Assembly (NCBI GenBank): GCA_905221605.1
Contig: CAJNDS010002822.1
Location: 1 to 64,000 of the forward strand
Source: Symbiodinium natans
Taxonomy: Eukaryota > Sar > Dinophyceae > Suessiales > Symbiodiniaceae
Length of the DNA stretch: 64,000 nucleotides
Direction: 5' to 3'
Part shown: positions 52,535 to 62,636 of the stretch, piece after piece
Position numbering within the stretch: the stretch's first letter is position 1
Layout of the letters: every line of letters begins with the position of its first letter
Notes under the pieces: model-generated
What the model was told of the DNA's origin: nothing
Database searches by the model: none
What the model saw: only the letters and a program-made list of their open reading frames with translations
Position numbers and translations under genes: made by a program

Positions 52535-52987
52535 CGCATTCCAGGCGTCCACACAGTGGTCTTCAACCTCCTGCCCCTGCATGCCCCTCCTTGGGCAAGC
52601 TATGGTGATGCACGCAAAGGCAAGGGCAAGGACATCGGCGCCAGATGGACCAACAGCGGCAAAGGCAAGGACCAACCCGGGAGCTGGCAGCGCTGGACTC
52701 CATACGACCGCTTCGCAGGTGGTGGAGGTAAGACCAGCAAGGGTGGCAAGGGCGCTGGCAAGGGCAAGTACCAGAAGGGCTCATGGGAGCGGCGGCCTAA
52801 CATGCCGCGCTTGCTCTTGGGCCTCCACTACAAGAACACGGATGGCAGACCGCTTTGTTTCGCGTGGAACCTCCCTGGAGGATGCACAAAAGGCAAGGAT
52901 GGAGCCTGCGACCGCGGCCTTCACTTGTGTTCCAAGTGCCTCGGAGCGCACTCGTACAACGAATGCCCGCAGAAAGGGCCCAACTGA
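52535..52987 (+). CDS. Element 2 Gag-like zinc-finger ORF
   Basis: The frame opens after a TGA at 52532-52534 and has no ATG; a GTG at 52556 is the earliest alternative start. The N-terminal half is rich in Gly/Lys repeats (GKGKD, GKGAGKGKYQKG), suited to RNA binding. The C-terminal ~45 residues hold a Cys/His array: CFAWNLPGGC, GACDRGLHLCSKC, GAHSYNEC. This resembles the CCCH-plus-knuckle arrangement of DIRS-type Gag-like proteins, which are thought to bind the element RNA. A single TGA (52985-52987) ends it, and the same frame continues into the methyltransferase-like region, so readthrough would give a fusion. Confidence is moderate because the composition is biased. Confidence 0.6.
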   Translation, partial: RIPGVHTVVFNLLPLHAPPWASYGDARKGKGKDIGARWTNSGKGKDQPGSWQRWTPYDRFAGGGGKTSKGGKGAGKGKYQKGSWERRPNMPRLLLGLHYKNTDGRPLCFAWNLPGGCTKGKDGACDRGLHLCSKCLGAHSYNECPQKGPN

Positions 52988-54546
52988 CTACCGCTGTCAG
53001 TGCAAGGTGAGCCTGCTTCCCCTACCACGGAGGCCAGACGATTACACACATTTTTCGGGCTTGAGATCTTCGCTGGCTCTGCCGGCCTCACGGCAGCCCT
53101 CAAGAATATTGGCCTCAGAGGAAGCTTCGGCATTGATTCAGTTTTGTACAAAGTTAGACTAGGGCCGGTAATCAAACTTGATCTACTTCAGTCCGGCGCT
53201 CAGAAGTTACTTTTCTCCATTTTCGAAAGTCAACGCCTACTTTTTGTTTGGCTGTCGCCCCCTAACGGCAACGCCCCAGCAGCTCCAGCGATCAAGAAGC
53301 CGCATGTCGAGGGAAACTCCCCAGAAGAAAATGACGAGTTCAACCTCAAGGACCCCAGCGCCGGCGACTCAGACCAGGAAGACAAGATCACGCATCTTCA
53401 GGATCTATCCTGCGCAATATGCGTGTACCTCAGCCAAGCTGGAAAACCCTGGTCGGTCGCATGCTCCACCGTCAGCAACCTTGGTCGACACAAGCATGGC
53501 AGGCTGTTGTTGAGCTATGTCAGCCCACCTACAGCTGCTTCCAGACCTGCATGTATGGAGGATCCAGGCCGAAGCGTATGACGCTGGCTTTCGCGAACAT
53601 GCCCGAGCTCTCCTACATCAATTTGCTATGCGATGGCTCCCATGAACATGACACGGGAGGCTGGGGCCGTAGTGCCCCCAACGCATCAAGTGTCTTTGAT
53701 AGCCCGTGCCCCAGAAAACTGTGCACTGCAGTAGCGACCGCGGTGCATGCAAACTGCATCGCGAGGGGCATCCAAGATATACCCTCCGATCTCCGGTCTG
53801 TACCGGGAGACATCGCCGTGGACGAGGTTGCCGCCCGAGCTATGGCAGGGTCGGCCCAGAGACAGCTGCCCGGGCTCATGCCAGAATACCGGGTCAAGCT
53901 CACAGTCACCTTGCACCTATCAGACATCACTTGGCAGGTCAAAGACAGAACTCAGCATTTCCTCCAAGTAGGTGATGTTTTGATTCCCCCGAACTCCCGC
54001 CTCCTGGCGATCATTCCCACAACAAATGGGGATGTGGATGCTCGCCAGTGTATTTTCGGGGTACCATGGAAACCCCACGAGTTCGTTCAAGAAGCTGCCC
54101 TAAGAGGTTTCCCGAACAACTTTGCAGAGGTTGTGCCCGACGAGCTCGATGAGGCCATCCTAAACCTGGCAACTCAGCCTCACCACGTCATAGTCAAGAG
54201 AAGAAGTGACTTCTTCAGAAGATGGTTATCCAGAGCAGCTGACCTACACTCGCAGGAGGAACAGCTTAAGGCTTCCTTTGACCCGCCCTTTGCGAGTGTG
54301 GTCCGTCCCAAAAATATTCTCCTCTTTGAAGAGATGGTACGAGAGTACTCTCTCGCCGACAAGGATGTTGCTTCGATTCTCAAGAAAGGAGTCGACCTAG
54401 CAGGGAAGATCCCCCTGTCCCATGACCTTCCTAAGTCCTTTACTCCCCCACATCTCAGCCTCGACGAGCTTGAAGAGCTCACTCCTCTGATCCGCAGAGG
54501 GAACCAAAGATCTTGTCGAAGAGACCTGGGACAAGACGTTGATTGA
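52988..54546 (+). pseudogene. Element 2 methyltransferase-like region, frame-interrupted
   Basis: The frame begins directly after the Gag-like stop. LEIFAGSAGLTAAL (about 53063-53104) is a SAM-binding motif I, and FGIDSV follows at the expected distance. FVWLSPPNGN (about 53246-53275) stands where related enzymes have a PPC or DPP(Y/F)-type catalytic motif; here it is PPNG, so activity is doubtful. In the overlap 53419-53581 the coding frame changes by +1 (or -2): downstream text such as QAWQAVVEL, CMYGGSRPKRMTLAF and CDGSHEHDTGGWG is in the second frame and fits the rest of such a domain. The remainder to 54546 is a spacer with no domain I recognise. A second frame change near 54500-54510 leads into the RT. 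Confidence 0.55.
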
Positions 54547-56026
54547 AGCTGAGAAAGGGTGGCTATCTGGTCCATTTGACCCAGGGTCACCTGAGGCCGC
54601 CGGGCTGCTTTTCAACCGCTTTGGAGTTGTGCAGAAAGGAAAGATAAGGTGTGTAGACGACATGTCTGCCTTGCTGATAAATGCCACGACATTTGCTGAA
54701 GAAAAGATCACCCTGCATAATGTGGATGTTATCTGTGCGGCCATCGGTCGATGGTATCAGCTCAGACAGAAGGCAGGCCTCCCTACGAAGCTCCTAGCAA
54801 AAAGTTTCGACTTGAAGTCGGCTTACAAGCAGCTCCCAATTGCTTCTTGTGCAAGGAGACATGCTGGCTTGGCCCTCAGTGATCCCAAAGGCAGATGTAA
54901 AGTTTTCCGATCCATTTCTCTTCCTTTCGGTGCCACGCAGTCAGTTTTCTCTTTCAACAGGATGAGCAGAGCCGTGTGGGCGATTGCTGCAAAGGGGCTG
55001 TGGTTAATGTGGACCTGCTTTTACGATGACTTTCCAATCTTCTCAGAGCCAGGCCTCGAAAACAACACAGACCAGGCGGCCGAAACTTTCTTCACCCTGC
55101 TCGGGTGGGCTTTCGACAAGGAAGGCGACAAGCACACGTCTTTCAGTGCGAAGCTCAGTGCCTTGGGGGTTGTCGTGAACCTCTCACCTCTCAGCAAGGG
55201 TATGGTCGAGATTCTGAACACTGAAGCCCGAGTTTCAGAGCTCATCAGAGACCTTCTTCAGGTCACCCAAAACCGACATCTCTCTCAAAGCCATGCTAAA
55301 CATCTCGCAGGAAGGATGTCTTTCGCAGGTTGCCAGGTTTTCGGAAGACTTGCCAAGTCGTGCCTCCGAGTCTTCCATGCTAGAACTTTGTCCAGGGACG
55401 GCAAACTCGATGATGAAGCCCTCGCTGCTGTCAAAGCTTATTGTGGTATTCTCAAAAGAGCCCCAGCTCGACAAGTCTCTGCAGCGAAGAAAGAGTGCTT
55501 CTACCTTTACACTGATGCCTCCTTAGAGGAAGGAGAAAACGGCACCTGTGCAGGACTGGGAGGAGTGCTTGTCGATCCTACAGGCTTGCCCTTACAATTC
55601 TTCTCGTGGTTCCCCGAGCAGGAAGACTTGATGATGTTGGGCATTGACCTTGGGACGAAGTGCATCTCTCTTCTTGAGCTCCTTGCTGTATGCATCGGGT
55701 TCTGGTTATGGGGCGACGTCTTCGGTGGGTCTTCTCTTGTTGCTTTTACTGACAATGAAGCAGCCAAGGCCTGTCTTGTCAAGGGAAGCTCTGCACATCC
55801 GATTGCCAACAAGCTTCTCTTTTGTCAAGCAGTGCTCGAAGTTGAGAGAATGTGCATTCCTTGGTTTTCTAGAGTCCCATCTCTTTCCAACATCGCCGAC
55901 GGGCCCTCCAGAAAAGATGGCAGTGAACCTTTGCTTGAAGGAGTACCCAAGATCGACTTCAACTTCGCCGAATTCCTCGTTTGCTTTAAAAAGGGGGAAT
56001 GCTCAGACTTCGGCTCGTTTCAGTAA
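54512..56026 (+). CDS. Element 2 DIRS-type reverse transcriptase / RNase H
   Basis: The frame reads DLVEETWDKTLIEAEKGW upstream of the TTG at 54539, so translation probably enters by frameshift or as part of a polyprotein. Numbering from that TTG: RT motif A SFDLKSAYKQ (D91), LPFGATQSVFSFNRM (~128-142), the catalytic FYDDF (D163, D164) and HLAGRM. RNase H then gives YTDAS (D326), SLLELLAV (E380), FTDNEAA (D405) and SNIADGPSR (D454). This layout, with PFG and an RNase H ending in NxxADxxSR, is that of DIRS-type rather than Gypsy or LINE elements. All acidic residues are present. The 3' end lies inside repeat B1. Confidence 0.8.
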   Translation, partial: LVEETWDKTLIEAEKGWLSGPFDPGSPEAAGLLFNRFGVVQKGKIRCVDDMSALLINATTFAEEKITLHNVDVICAAIGRWYQLRQKAGLPTKLLAKSFDLKSAYKQLPIASCARRHAGLALSDPKGRCKVFRSISLPFGATQSVFSFNRMSRAVWAIAAKGLWLMWTCFYDDFPIFSEPGLENNTDQAAETFFTLLGWAFDKEGDKHTSFSAKLSALGVVVNLSPLSKGMVEILNTEARVSELIRDLLQVTQNRHLSQSHAKHLAGRMSFAGCQVFGRLAKSCLRVFHARTLSRDGKLDDEALAAVKAYCGILKRAPARQVSAAKKECFYLYTDASLEEGENGTCAGLGGVLVDPTGLPLQFFSWFPEQEDLMMLGIDLGTKCISLLELLAVCIGFWLWGDVFGGSSLVAFTDNEAAKACLVKGSSAHPIANKLLFCQAVLEVERMCIPWFSRVPSLSNIADGPSRKDGSEPLLEGVPKIDFNFAEFLVCFKKGECSDFGSFQ

Positions 56027-56220
56027 GGTGCTGAGACCAACTCAGCCACAAGGTGCCAGAGCCACAGTCATGTCTGACCCCACTTGGACAAAAAGAAGAG
56101 TGTCCGCATTCTGAATGCTTCACTGAATGTGCAAGATCTCTTTTGAATTTGGTTCTGATTTCATTTTCTCATGATGACCGTTACATTCTCATCTCGATGC
56201 CGGTCCATTGACGAGATAAG
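55994..56220 (+). repeat. Element 2 repeat B1
   Basis: 227 bp; contains the end of the RT ORF and ends GACGAGATAAG, overlapping A2 by AAG. Confidence 0.9.
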
Positions 56221-56434
56221 CGTGCCAGCGAGGGACGAGCAAGCGTTTTATCTTGAAAATGGAAAATGACCTTTCATGTCATTTAGGCACCTCTTGTGCT
56301 TCGACTCTGTGCAGCATGTTGCGTTTTGCACTGTGCATGTGTTCTCATTTTCTTGAAGAGAGTACCTGTCTTTTCATGTCAGCTTCCAAGATCCTTGACT
56401 TCAAGCAACACTTCGGCTTGAGCAGCAGCTCTGA
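56218..56434 (+). repeat. Element 2 repeat A2
   Basis: 217-bp copy of the left end, joined to B1. The following 586 bp (56435-57020) contain no recognisable gene. Confidence 0.9.
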
Positions 56435-57020
56435 AGAAAGAATTTTCACCCGCCTCTCCCACCCCTTGTTCTTAAGACATGGATACACCATAGCGTTGCT
56501 CTGTTCAGGTGTGCAATTGTGCTGATCCACGCTTCAGACAACCCGTGTGCGACGGGTTCTCTGCAGATGTCTGCCCGACAGGAATGCAAGCCCATTGCTG
56601 GCCCCTGCCGCGAGTGGGCCTCATTTCAACATAAGAGTGCCAGATGCTTTTCTTTTGCTTAAGCTTGTCGTGCCTCTTGTCAGAATGAGAACTTGTCATG
56701 GAACGATTTTTGACACAAGCCAGCTTAACGAGTTTCGTCAGTTACTACGTACCTTGCGCGTGAGTTCCCCTGATGAAGGTATCTGAGGTTTTAGAGGATG
56801 TTGTTGAAGAGCGAGACCATCATCGGAGAGAGGAGGCAGAACTGAGTCTGCATCAATGGCAGTTTTTAGACCCTGAGCATGAACCTGAGCGACCGTGTGA
56901 CAGTACTGCGTCAAGCTCTCAGCTTCCACCAAAAGCCTCTTGACGTGAGCGACTCTGACTCACCTTTGTCCTGTTTCAGGCCGACTCACTTAGGCCGAAC
57001 CTGTGAGAGCAGTAGTGGCC

Positions 57021-57247
57021 GGGGAATGCTCAGACTTCGGCTCGTTTCAGTAAGGTGCTGAGACCAACTCAGCCACAAGGTGCCAGAGCCACAGTCATGT
57101 CTGACCCCACTTGGACAAAAAGAAGAGTGTCCGCATTCTGAATGCTTCACTGAATGTGCAAGATCTCTTTTGAATTTGGTTCTGATTTCATTTTCTCATG
57201 ATGACCGTTACATTCTCATCTCGATGCCGGTCCATTGACGAGATAAG
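57021..57247 (+). repeat. Element 2 repeat B2 (right end)
   Basis: 227-bp copy of B1 ending GATAAG at 57247. The interrupted transposase frame resumes at 57248. Confidence 0.9.
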
Positions 57248-59189
57248 AGAAGTTACAGTTGCTCGGCCTTGTGCAAGAAGGCGAAAGATTCTTCATTGTG
57301 GAGTGCAACAGGAAGGATCGAAAGCATGATGGACAGTCAAAGTTGGAGGTGCGATTGTTTGTGAACAATGAGGCTTGTTTGTTGGGTTTTAGCAGTTCTG
57401 CAAACGTTGGTTTCGGGTTTGGGGTTTCAGGTTTTGGGCACAGGTGGAGCAGTCCATCTTGAAAAGAAAGTTATCTCCTACCACACTCGCGAAGAAGCAG
57501 ATGGACAAAGTGCCAGAGGCACATATTCCAACGACTCGTGCTTTGGATGGTTCACGGCGATACTTAAAAAAAAAAAGCAGTCGAAGTTCTGTGTGGACCT
57601 GGTGGAAATGTTGAAGGACTTCTTGAACAATCCGCCAGAACCAGTATCTGTGTTCGAGAGCATGAACGCCACAGTGTCCGAAGATGAAGTTCGCTTTGCC
57701 TTCTTTGAGGCATCCAACATGCAGGCCGCGACGGAGTACATGGCAGGAAGTGAAAGGATCATCTTGATCTCCGATTGCACGTACCAGACGAACCATCAAA
57801 GATTGGTTCTTGGTAGTTTGGGACTTGCAGTACTTCATAGAGACGACCATGGAAAGGTGAGATGTCGGTTCTGGCCTGTGATGTTCAGTGTCTCTGAAGC
57901 TGAAGATGAGAGTGCGTATGATCTCCTTTGCAAGGCTTTCATTGACAAGACGGGTGTGAATCCGGCAAATCCTCGACGGCCACGCAGGTGCGTTTGCAGC
58001 CATGCAGCGCCAGTTCCCAGGTGCATGCATCCACCGGGATTTGCAACACGTGAAGAAGAACATTAAGGACAATGCCGGCAAACTGCAAGACACCAACTTG
58101 AAAACTTACATCACCGACGTGGTCGAGTTTTCAGCGAAGCTTTCGCAACCCAGTGAATTTCATACCGTCTGGAAAGACACCCTGGGTCGGCTTCGTAACG
58201 AGTGGCACGAGAAGTGTGGTTCGAAAGATAGACTGGTCTAAGAGTCAGAGGGTAAGTCTTTAAGGTCCGACTCAATACCTAAGCCAGATCAGGAGTCCAT
58301 GGCCGCTTACTTGGAGGAGCACATCTTAGACAAGTCTTCTAGACGCTGGTACGGAGCACGGTGGCAGTCAGGCTTGGGCTCCATTTGTATTGGCTACAAC
58401 ACATACACCTCCAACAGTCAGGAGAGGATGTGGCAGACCCTGAAGGGGAGTTTGCCCAAAGATGGAAGGCACCTGAATTTGGGCGATCTAGTTCAAAACA
58501 CGGCCCAACTTCTTCTGACTTGGACGCGGACCGGGCAATTCGCAAGTGTGTTCTTCCGACTTGAAATGCCTCTGCCAGTTCACTTGTCGAACAAGGGCAA
58601 GCAGATTATGTCAGAGCCAGATGTAGACCCGTGCGGCGTCCAGCACAGGCGGCTAAGTGCCGCCCAGATGCGAGAATGGTTGGAAGAGCACGGTGCGGAA
58701 CACACGTACTTGAAAGAGGTTTTGGACGGTGCCCGTGTTCTAATTGATGGAGGCACAAAAGCTGTGGCAGAAGTGTATGTGCTTCCTAAGTACCAGATGA
58801 AACTCGCTCTGGAAAAGCCAGAAGAGTTGCAGAGTCGTTTGGACTTGTTTATGTCATGTTTGCATGAAGACCCTGAGCTCATGATGCGACAGAGCTTGGG
58901 GAACGTGCACACGTGGAGTTTCAAGCGTCATAAATCCTTGTTGTACCGTTACGTGCTGGTGTGTTGCTTGGCCGATGGCCAAATTTTGGACGAGCATCCG
59001 CACTTTACTCATGACACAGCGTCTGAGCACGCTGCTTTTGTAAAAAGCCTTGTGTCCAACTTTAATTTGAATCGGGTCGCGCATGGGCCGAAGGCCCACA
59101 AGCGCGGTCGAGCCAAAAAAACCAAGCAATCCGCTGGCTTCCGTGAGAAGGTGCGGACTCCATCACCTGAGGTGCGCGCCCTTTCGTAA
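57248..59189 (+). pseudogene. MULE-like transposase, C-terminal part
   Basis: Transposase of the Mutator-like DDE superfamily, which excises and inserts DNA transposons. Motifs: IISDCTYQTNH-like ILISDCTYQTNHQRL (first Asp near 57773), a LGSLGLAVLH strand, SVSEAEDESAYDLL, then LDGHAGAFAAM (second Asp), CIHRDLQHVKKNIK, and WYGARW..SNSQERMWQTLKG (Glu near 58422). The reading frame changes near 57440 and near 57975, and an in-frame TAA at 58239 precedes the next open stretch. A GGGTAAGT..CAG segment at 58250-58290 looks like an intron but does not remove that TAA. The C-terminus is basic (HKRGRAKKTKQ). The gene is therefore decayed even apart from the element 2 insertion. Both parts are in the same orientation. 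Confidence 0.7.
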
Positions 59190-59332
59190 CTGCATGTGCA
59201 GGGCACTTCCAAGAAGTTTGGGAACTCTTCGGAAGTCGCCAAGGCAGTTGGTGCAGACTCTCTGGAAAATGCTTTGCGTCTGCGGGAATCGGTTTTGCAG
59301 AATGGCAGGCTGTGCTTGTATGACCGGTTTCA

Positions 59333-59690
59333 GCAGCGGGGTTTTGGGGGGACTGTGCTTGTGTGAGAATTTTCGCACAGAGAAGCAGCGGGGTTTTGGG
59401 GGGACTGTGCTTGTGTGAGAATTTTCGCGCAGAGAAGCAGCGGGGTTTTGGGGGGACTGTGCTTGTATGAGAATTTTCGCACAGAGAAGCAGTGGGGTTT
59501 TGGGGGGACTGTGCTTGTGTGAGAATTTTCGCACAGAGAAGCAGCGGGGTTTTGGGGGGACTGTGCTTGTATGAGAATTTTCGCACAGAGAAGCAGCGGG
59601 GTTTTGGGGGGACTGTGCTTGTATGAGAATTTTCGCACAGAGAAGCAGCGGGGTTTGCGCGGACTGTGCTTGTATCACGATTTGCAGAGA
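59333..59690 (+). repeat. 52-bp minisatellite, seven copies
   Basis: GTTTTGGGGGG starts at 59341, 59393, 59445, 59497, 59549 and 59601 with an exact 52-bp step, and a decayed seventh copy starts at 59653. Each unit contains ACTGTGCTTGT, GAGAATTTTCGC and CAGAGAAGCAGC. Differences are single bases (GTGTGAG or GTATGAG). The first copy begins about 140 bp after the transposase stop. Confidence 0.95.
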
Positions 59691-59826
59691 TAGGCAAGGG
59701 GGTTGGGCACTGTGCTTGTAGGACAGGTGTGGAAATCTGCAGTGGGTTGGTTGGGACTGAACATTGAAAACCTGTGAACTGTAAAATGCCAGGCCCGATT
59801 GGGCAGTATTTAAGTGCAGGCGGGCA

Positions 59827-59897
59827 CGCTTGCCTGCACACGGCAAGCGGTGCCGCAGTAACCAGGCTCGGGAACGCTTGCCTGCACACGGCAAGCG
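59827..59897 (+). repeat. Two identical hairpins
   Basis: CGCTTGCC-TGCACAC-GGCAAGCG occurs at 59827-59849 and 59875-59897. Each has a perfect 8-bp stem and the same 7-nt loop, and their starts are 48 bp apart. Function unknown. Confidence 0.85.
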
Positions 59898-60667
59898 TTG
59901 CCAACGCCGCAAGCGAGCGTCATTCAATCCATCTGGGCAATTCTGTTGTTTGAAGTCTCCATTGCTGGTGAGCTGGCTTGCGCAGTTCACTTCCAAGACT
60001 TTCCATCTTGTCGAAGCCGACCTTTCCGTTGTGCCTTTTTTGTCGTGATGTGCCCACACAACACCTCTGCACCCATCCCAGTGGAATCAATGCTTTCACA
60101 CCGCATTGAACCTGAGCTTTTTGTTGTGGTCGTTTGGCGGTGGTTTTGTTTTTTTTTCTGGTCGTCTCACCTTTGAACCCAACCCACAAGAACGGCTTAC
60201 TGTACTACTGATGCAGTAAAGAGGCGCCCGTCCACAAAAAACAAAACTTCGAGAATCTCACTTTCTTCCAGGCAACTTTTGCACCACAGCGATGCCTTTG
60301 ATTCACTTTAAACATTCCATTTTTCAAGAAATCAGAGAAGGAGAGCAATAGAGAAGCATTTTAACCCACCTCCCATTTCTTGTTCATTGTTGGAAAACCT
60401 CGTCATTTTTATTTCTTGTATTTTTCTGAGAATGAGCAGAGAAGTTCCACCTCCCTCGTTTGTTGATTTTCTTTGTGCTCAAACAACGAGAATTAGAGAA
60501 GCAGCATAGAGAAAGTATCCCCTCGTTCATCGTTTTTTGTTTCTTGTGTTCATCTCGAAAATGAAGGAGTTGAGAATTAATCTGAATTCCACCCGCTCGT
60601 TTCTTGTCTTGTTGTTTCTTGTGCAACATCCTCGTTTTGTTTTTGCTAATTTCTTGTTTGTTTTCTT

Positions 60668-60900
60668 AGGGGTTGGGTTAACCCAAACCCCAACCCTGAC
60701 CAGCAAACCGTTTGGCTTAACCCAACTGTAGTTGGGGTTCAGGCTATCCTGGGTTTGGGCTTTCTGTTAACCTGAACCCTAACTCAGGGAACAGGGTCGG
60801 GTTGGGTTAACCTGAACCTGGGTTGGAGTTGGCCCCCCTGCCTGGTGTCCGACCCAAGGTTGTAACCTGAGTTGAACCTTAACCCTCAACCCCAGCCCGC
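60668..60900 (+). repeat. Degenerate GGGTT/AACCC-rich tract
   Basis: Alternating blocks such as GGTTGGGTTAACCCAAACCC and CTGAACCCTAACTCAGG occur on both strands with no fixed period. They could be decayed telomere-like or palindromic repeats. The DNA from here to about 62600 shows no gene I can support. Confidence 0.5.
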
Positions 60901-62636
60901 GGGGTATGCTCTCACTGAAAGGCTTTCAACGCCGAAGCCCTCAGCAAAATGCGGGGGGTGCAAGATCGTGGTATTGGTTTTGCTTCGGGAGTAGATGGGA
61001 ATCCCAAGCTCCGCTTGGAAACCCTGTTTGTGCAGCACTCTTGATCAAATTCCATGGTGTTTGAAAGTTTGATTTCGCGTGATTTATATACTCAGCAAAT
61101 CATGTTTTGATGTTTTTGCCCAATACACTGCGGATGCGGGCATGGTTCGTCGTTCCCAACAAAGTAAAGTCAAGCCTTCATGCATCCTAGCGAGGGCCTT
61201 CAAGTGTTCTTGGTGGCTGGTGGCCGGAGTGAGCAGCTCTGAGTTTATGTCGCGAGCTGAACAGGGAACCTCGTTTCGCAAGTCTTGTTGTAATTTTCGT
61301 GCATGCATTGCAAAAATGAGGAAGTGTACTCAGACTTTCGGTTCAACCTATCCCAAGTAGGGAGCTGGGTGGACAGTGGAATTGTCGTGACCTGTGGGCC
61401 ATTCCAGTCGGGCAGAAGCCTTTGGAGGGAACGTTCTTCGGCTTGCGTCAATTGGATATAAACAAGACCGCTCACTGAATTGCTGACGCATAACGGAGCT
61501 CCCGACAAAAACAAGTTGCGTCCACAGGGTAAAAACATTTTACCATGCGCTGGAGGATCATTTTTGATCCCAGATTTTCGACATCGACAGCCGTTTCACC
61601 TTTTAGATTTGGGATCGTGCGCTGTTGGTGCGTTCTTCTGTTGCGTGTTTTGCGTTTTCTTCTGCTGATTTGTTACGCGTTTTCATGCAGACATTTACGG
61701 ACAGGCCTACTGTGCAGCTGACGCTGTAAACAGGAGAGGAAATGTTGATATGCCGGATACCCTGTTCGAAACTTAGTTTTGCTTGTTTTTGCAATTGGTG
61801 GCTAGGAGCACCTGCGCTGCACAGGCTCCAGGAGTTGTGTGTTACATGGGTATGTAAGTTCACGTGAAATTACATAGAGAGCCTAGGGGAGATATGCAGA
61901 TGCAGCTGTTGGAATGATGCAGTTTATCGTCGTGACGTGAACAAACATGACGCTGCTGATGCTGGCTGGCTGGCCGCTGTCGCCATCAGTCCCTGCTCTC
62001 GACAAGCCTGTTGGCAGGACGTTTTGCACGGTTTTGCTCTGCTTGATCGCGGACAAAGGTTCTTTGCCTTTGTGATTTTGTCACCGATGCAATTTTCAGC
62101 GTTCGAAGCTTGCCCTTGCATGCGCAGTTGCACCGTGCATGCCCTTGCAGCTTTTGTTGTCGTTCGTGTCTGCTCGCAAGCAGAATTCCCCGTTCTCTTG
62201 CTGTAACATGCATGGAAGTGAATGCAAAGTTGGTTCGCCTCATCCACGAGAAAGTTCCTTGTATTTGTTTCTTTGTCACCGATGCAGCTTTTGTCGATAT
62301 CGTTGCAGGACGCTTGCCCCAAGAAAGCTTTCAGGTGCAGTTGCAGCGCAAGCTTTTGACATGTCGCTGTAGTTTGCGAAGCCATGTTGTCGAGCATTTT
62401 TCGAGAGCAACATTCTCAGTCGCACATGCGCAGCATGCCTGTGGCACAGGCTTGGGCGTCACAGCAGCATTTGCAACAGCCGCACGTTCATATTTGCGCG
62501 ACCGTGGTCGTGGAAGGTTCCGTGGAAGGCGGGCTGGGCAAAGCGACATGGACAAAAGTACGCGTAGCTAGGGTACAATCTTGGATTTTTCGAACAATGT
62601 TGTTCAAGATTGGCTTCCCACATATCTGTTCTGCAG
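60901..62636 (+). other. No recognisable gene
   Basis: Several short frames are open but show no domain or consistent composition. Two loosely similar segments (about 62065-62170 and 62262-62350) share TTTGTCACCGATGCA followed by TTTTGTCG-type text, suggesting an old duplication. Confidence 0.4.

Larger units (their letters stand above)
52311..57247 (+). mobile_element. Element 2: DIRS-type retroelement with split direct repeats
   Basis: The order is A1 (52311-52527), body with Gag-like, methyltransferase-like and RT/RNase H regions, B1 (55994-56220), A2 (56218-56434), 586 bp of unassigned DNA, then B2 (57021-57247). A1/A2 are both 217 bp and B1/B2 both 227 bp, and I saw no differences within a pair. 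B1 and A2 overlap on AAG, which is also the first three bases of the element and the last three of B2. DIRS-type RT with a methyltransferase-like region and split repeats fits a tyrosine-recombinase retrotransposon, but no tyrosine recombinase is visible, and frame changes interrupt the body. There is no target duplication beyond the shared AAG. It lies in the middle of the transposase gene at 52097-59189. Confidence 0.75.

Noticed and set aside
59163-60059. Long minus-strand ORF with PPKPRCFSVRKFS-type repeats
   Set aside because: It is the reverse reading of the 52-bp minisatellite, open in more than one frame; no domain and no independent support.
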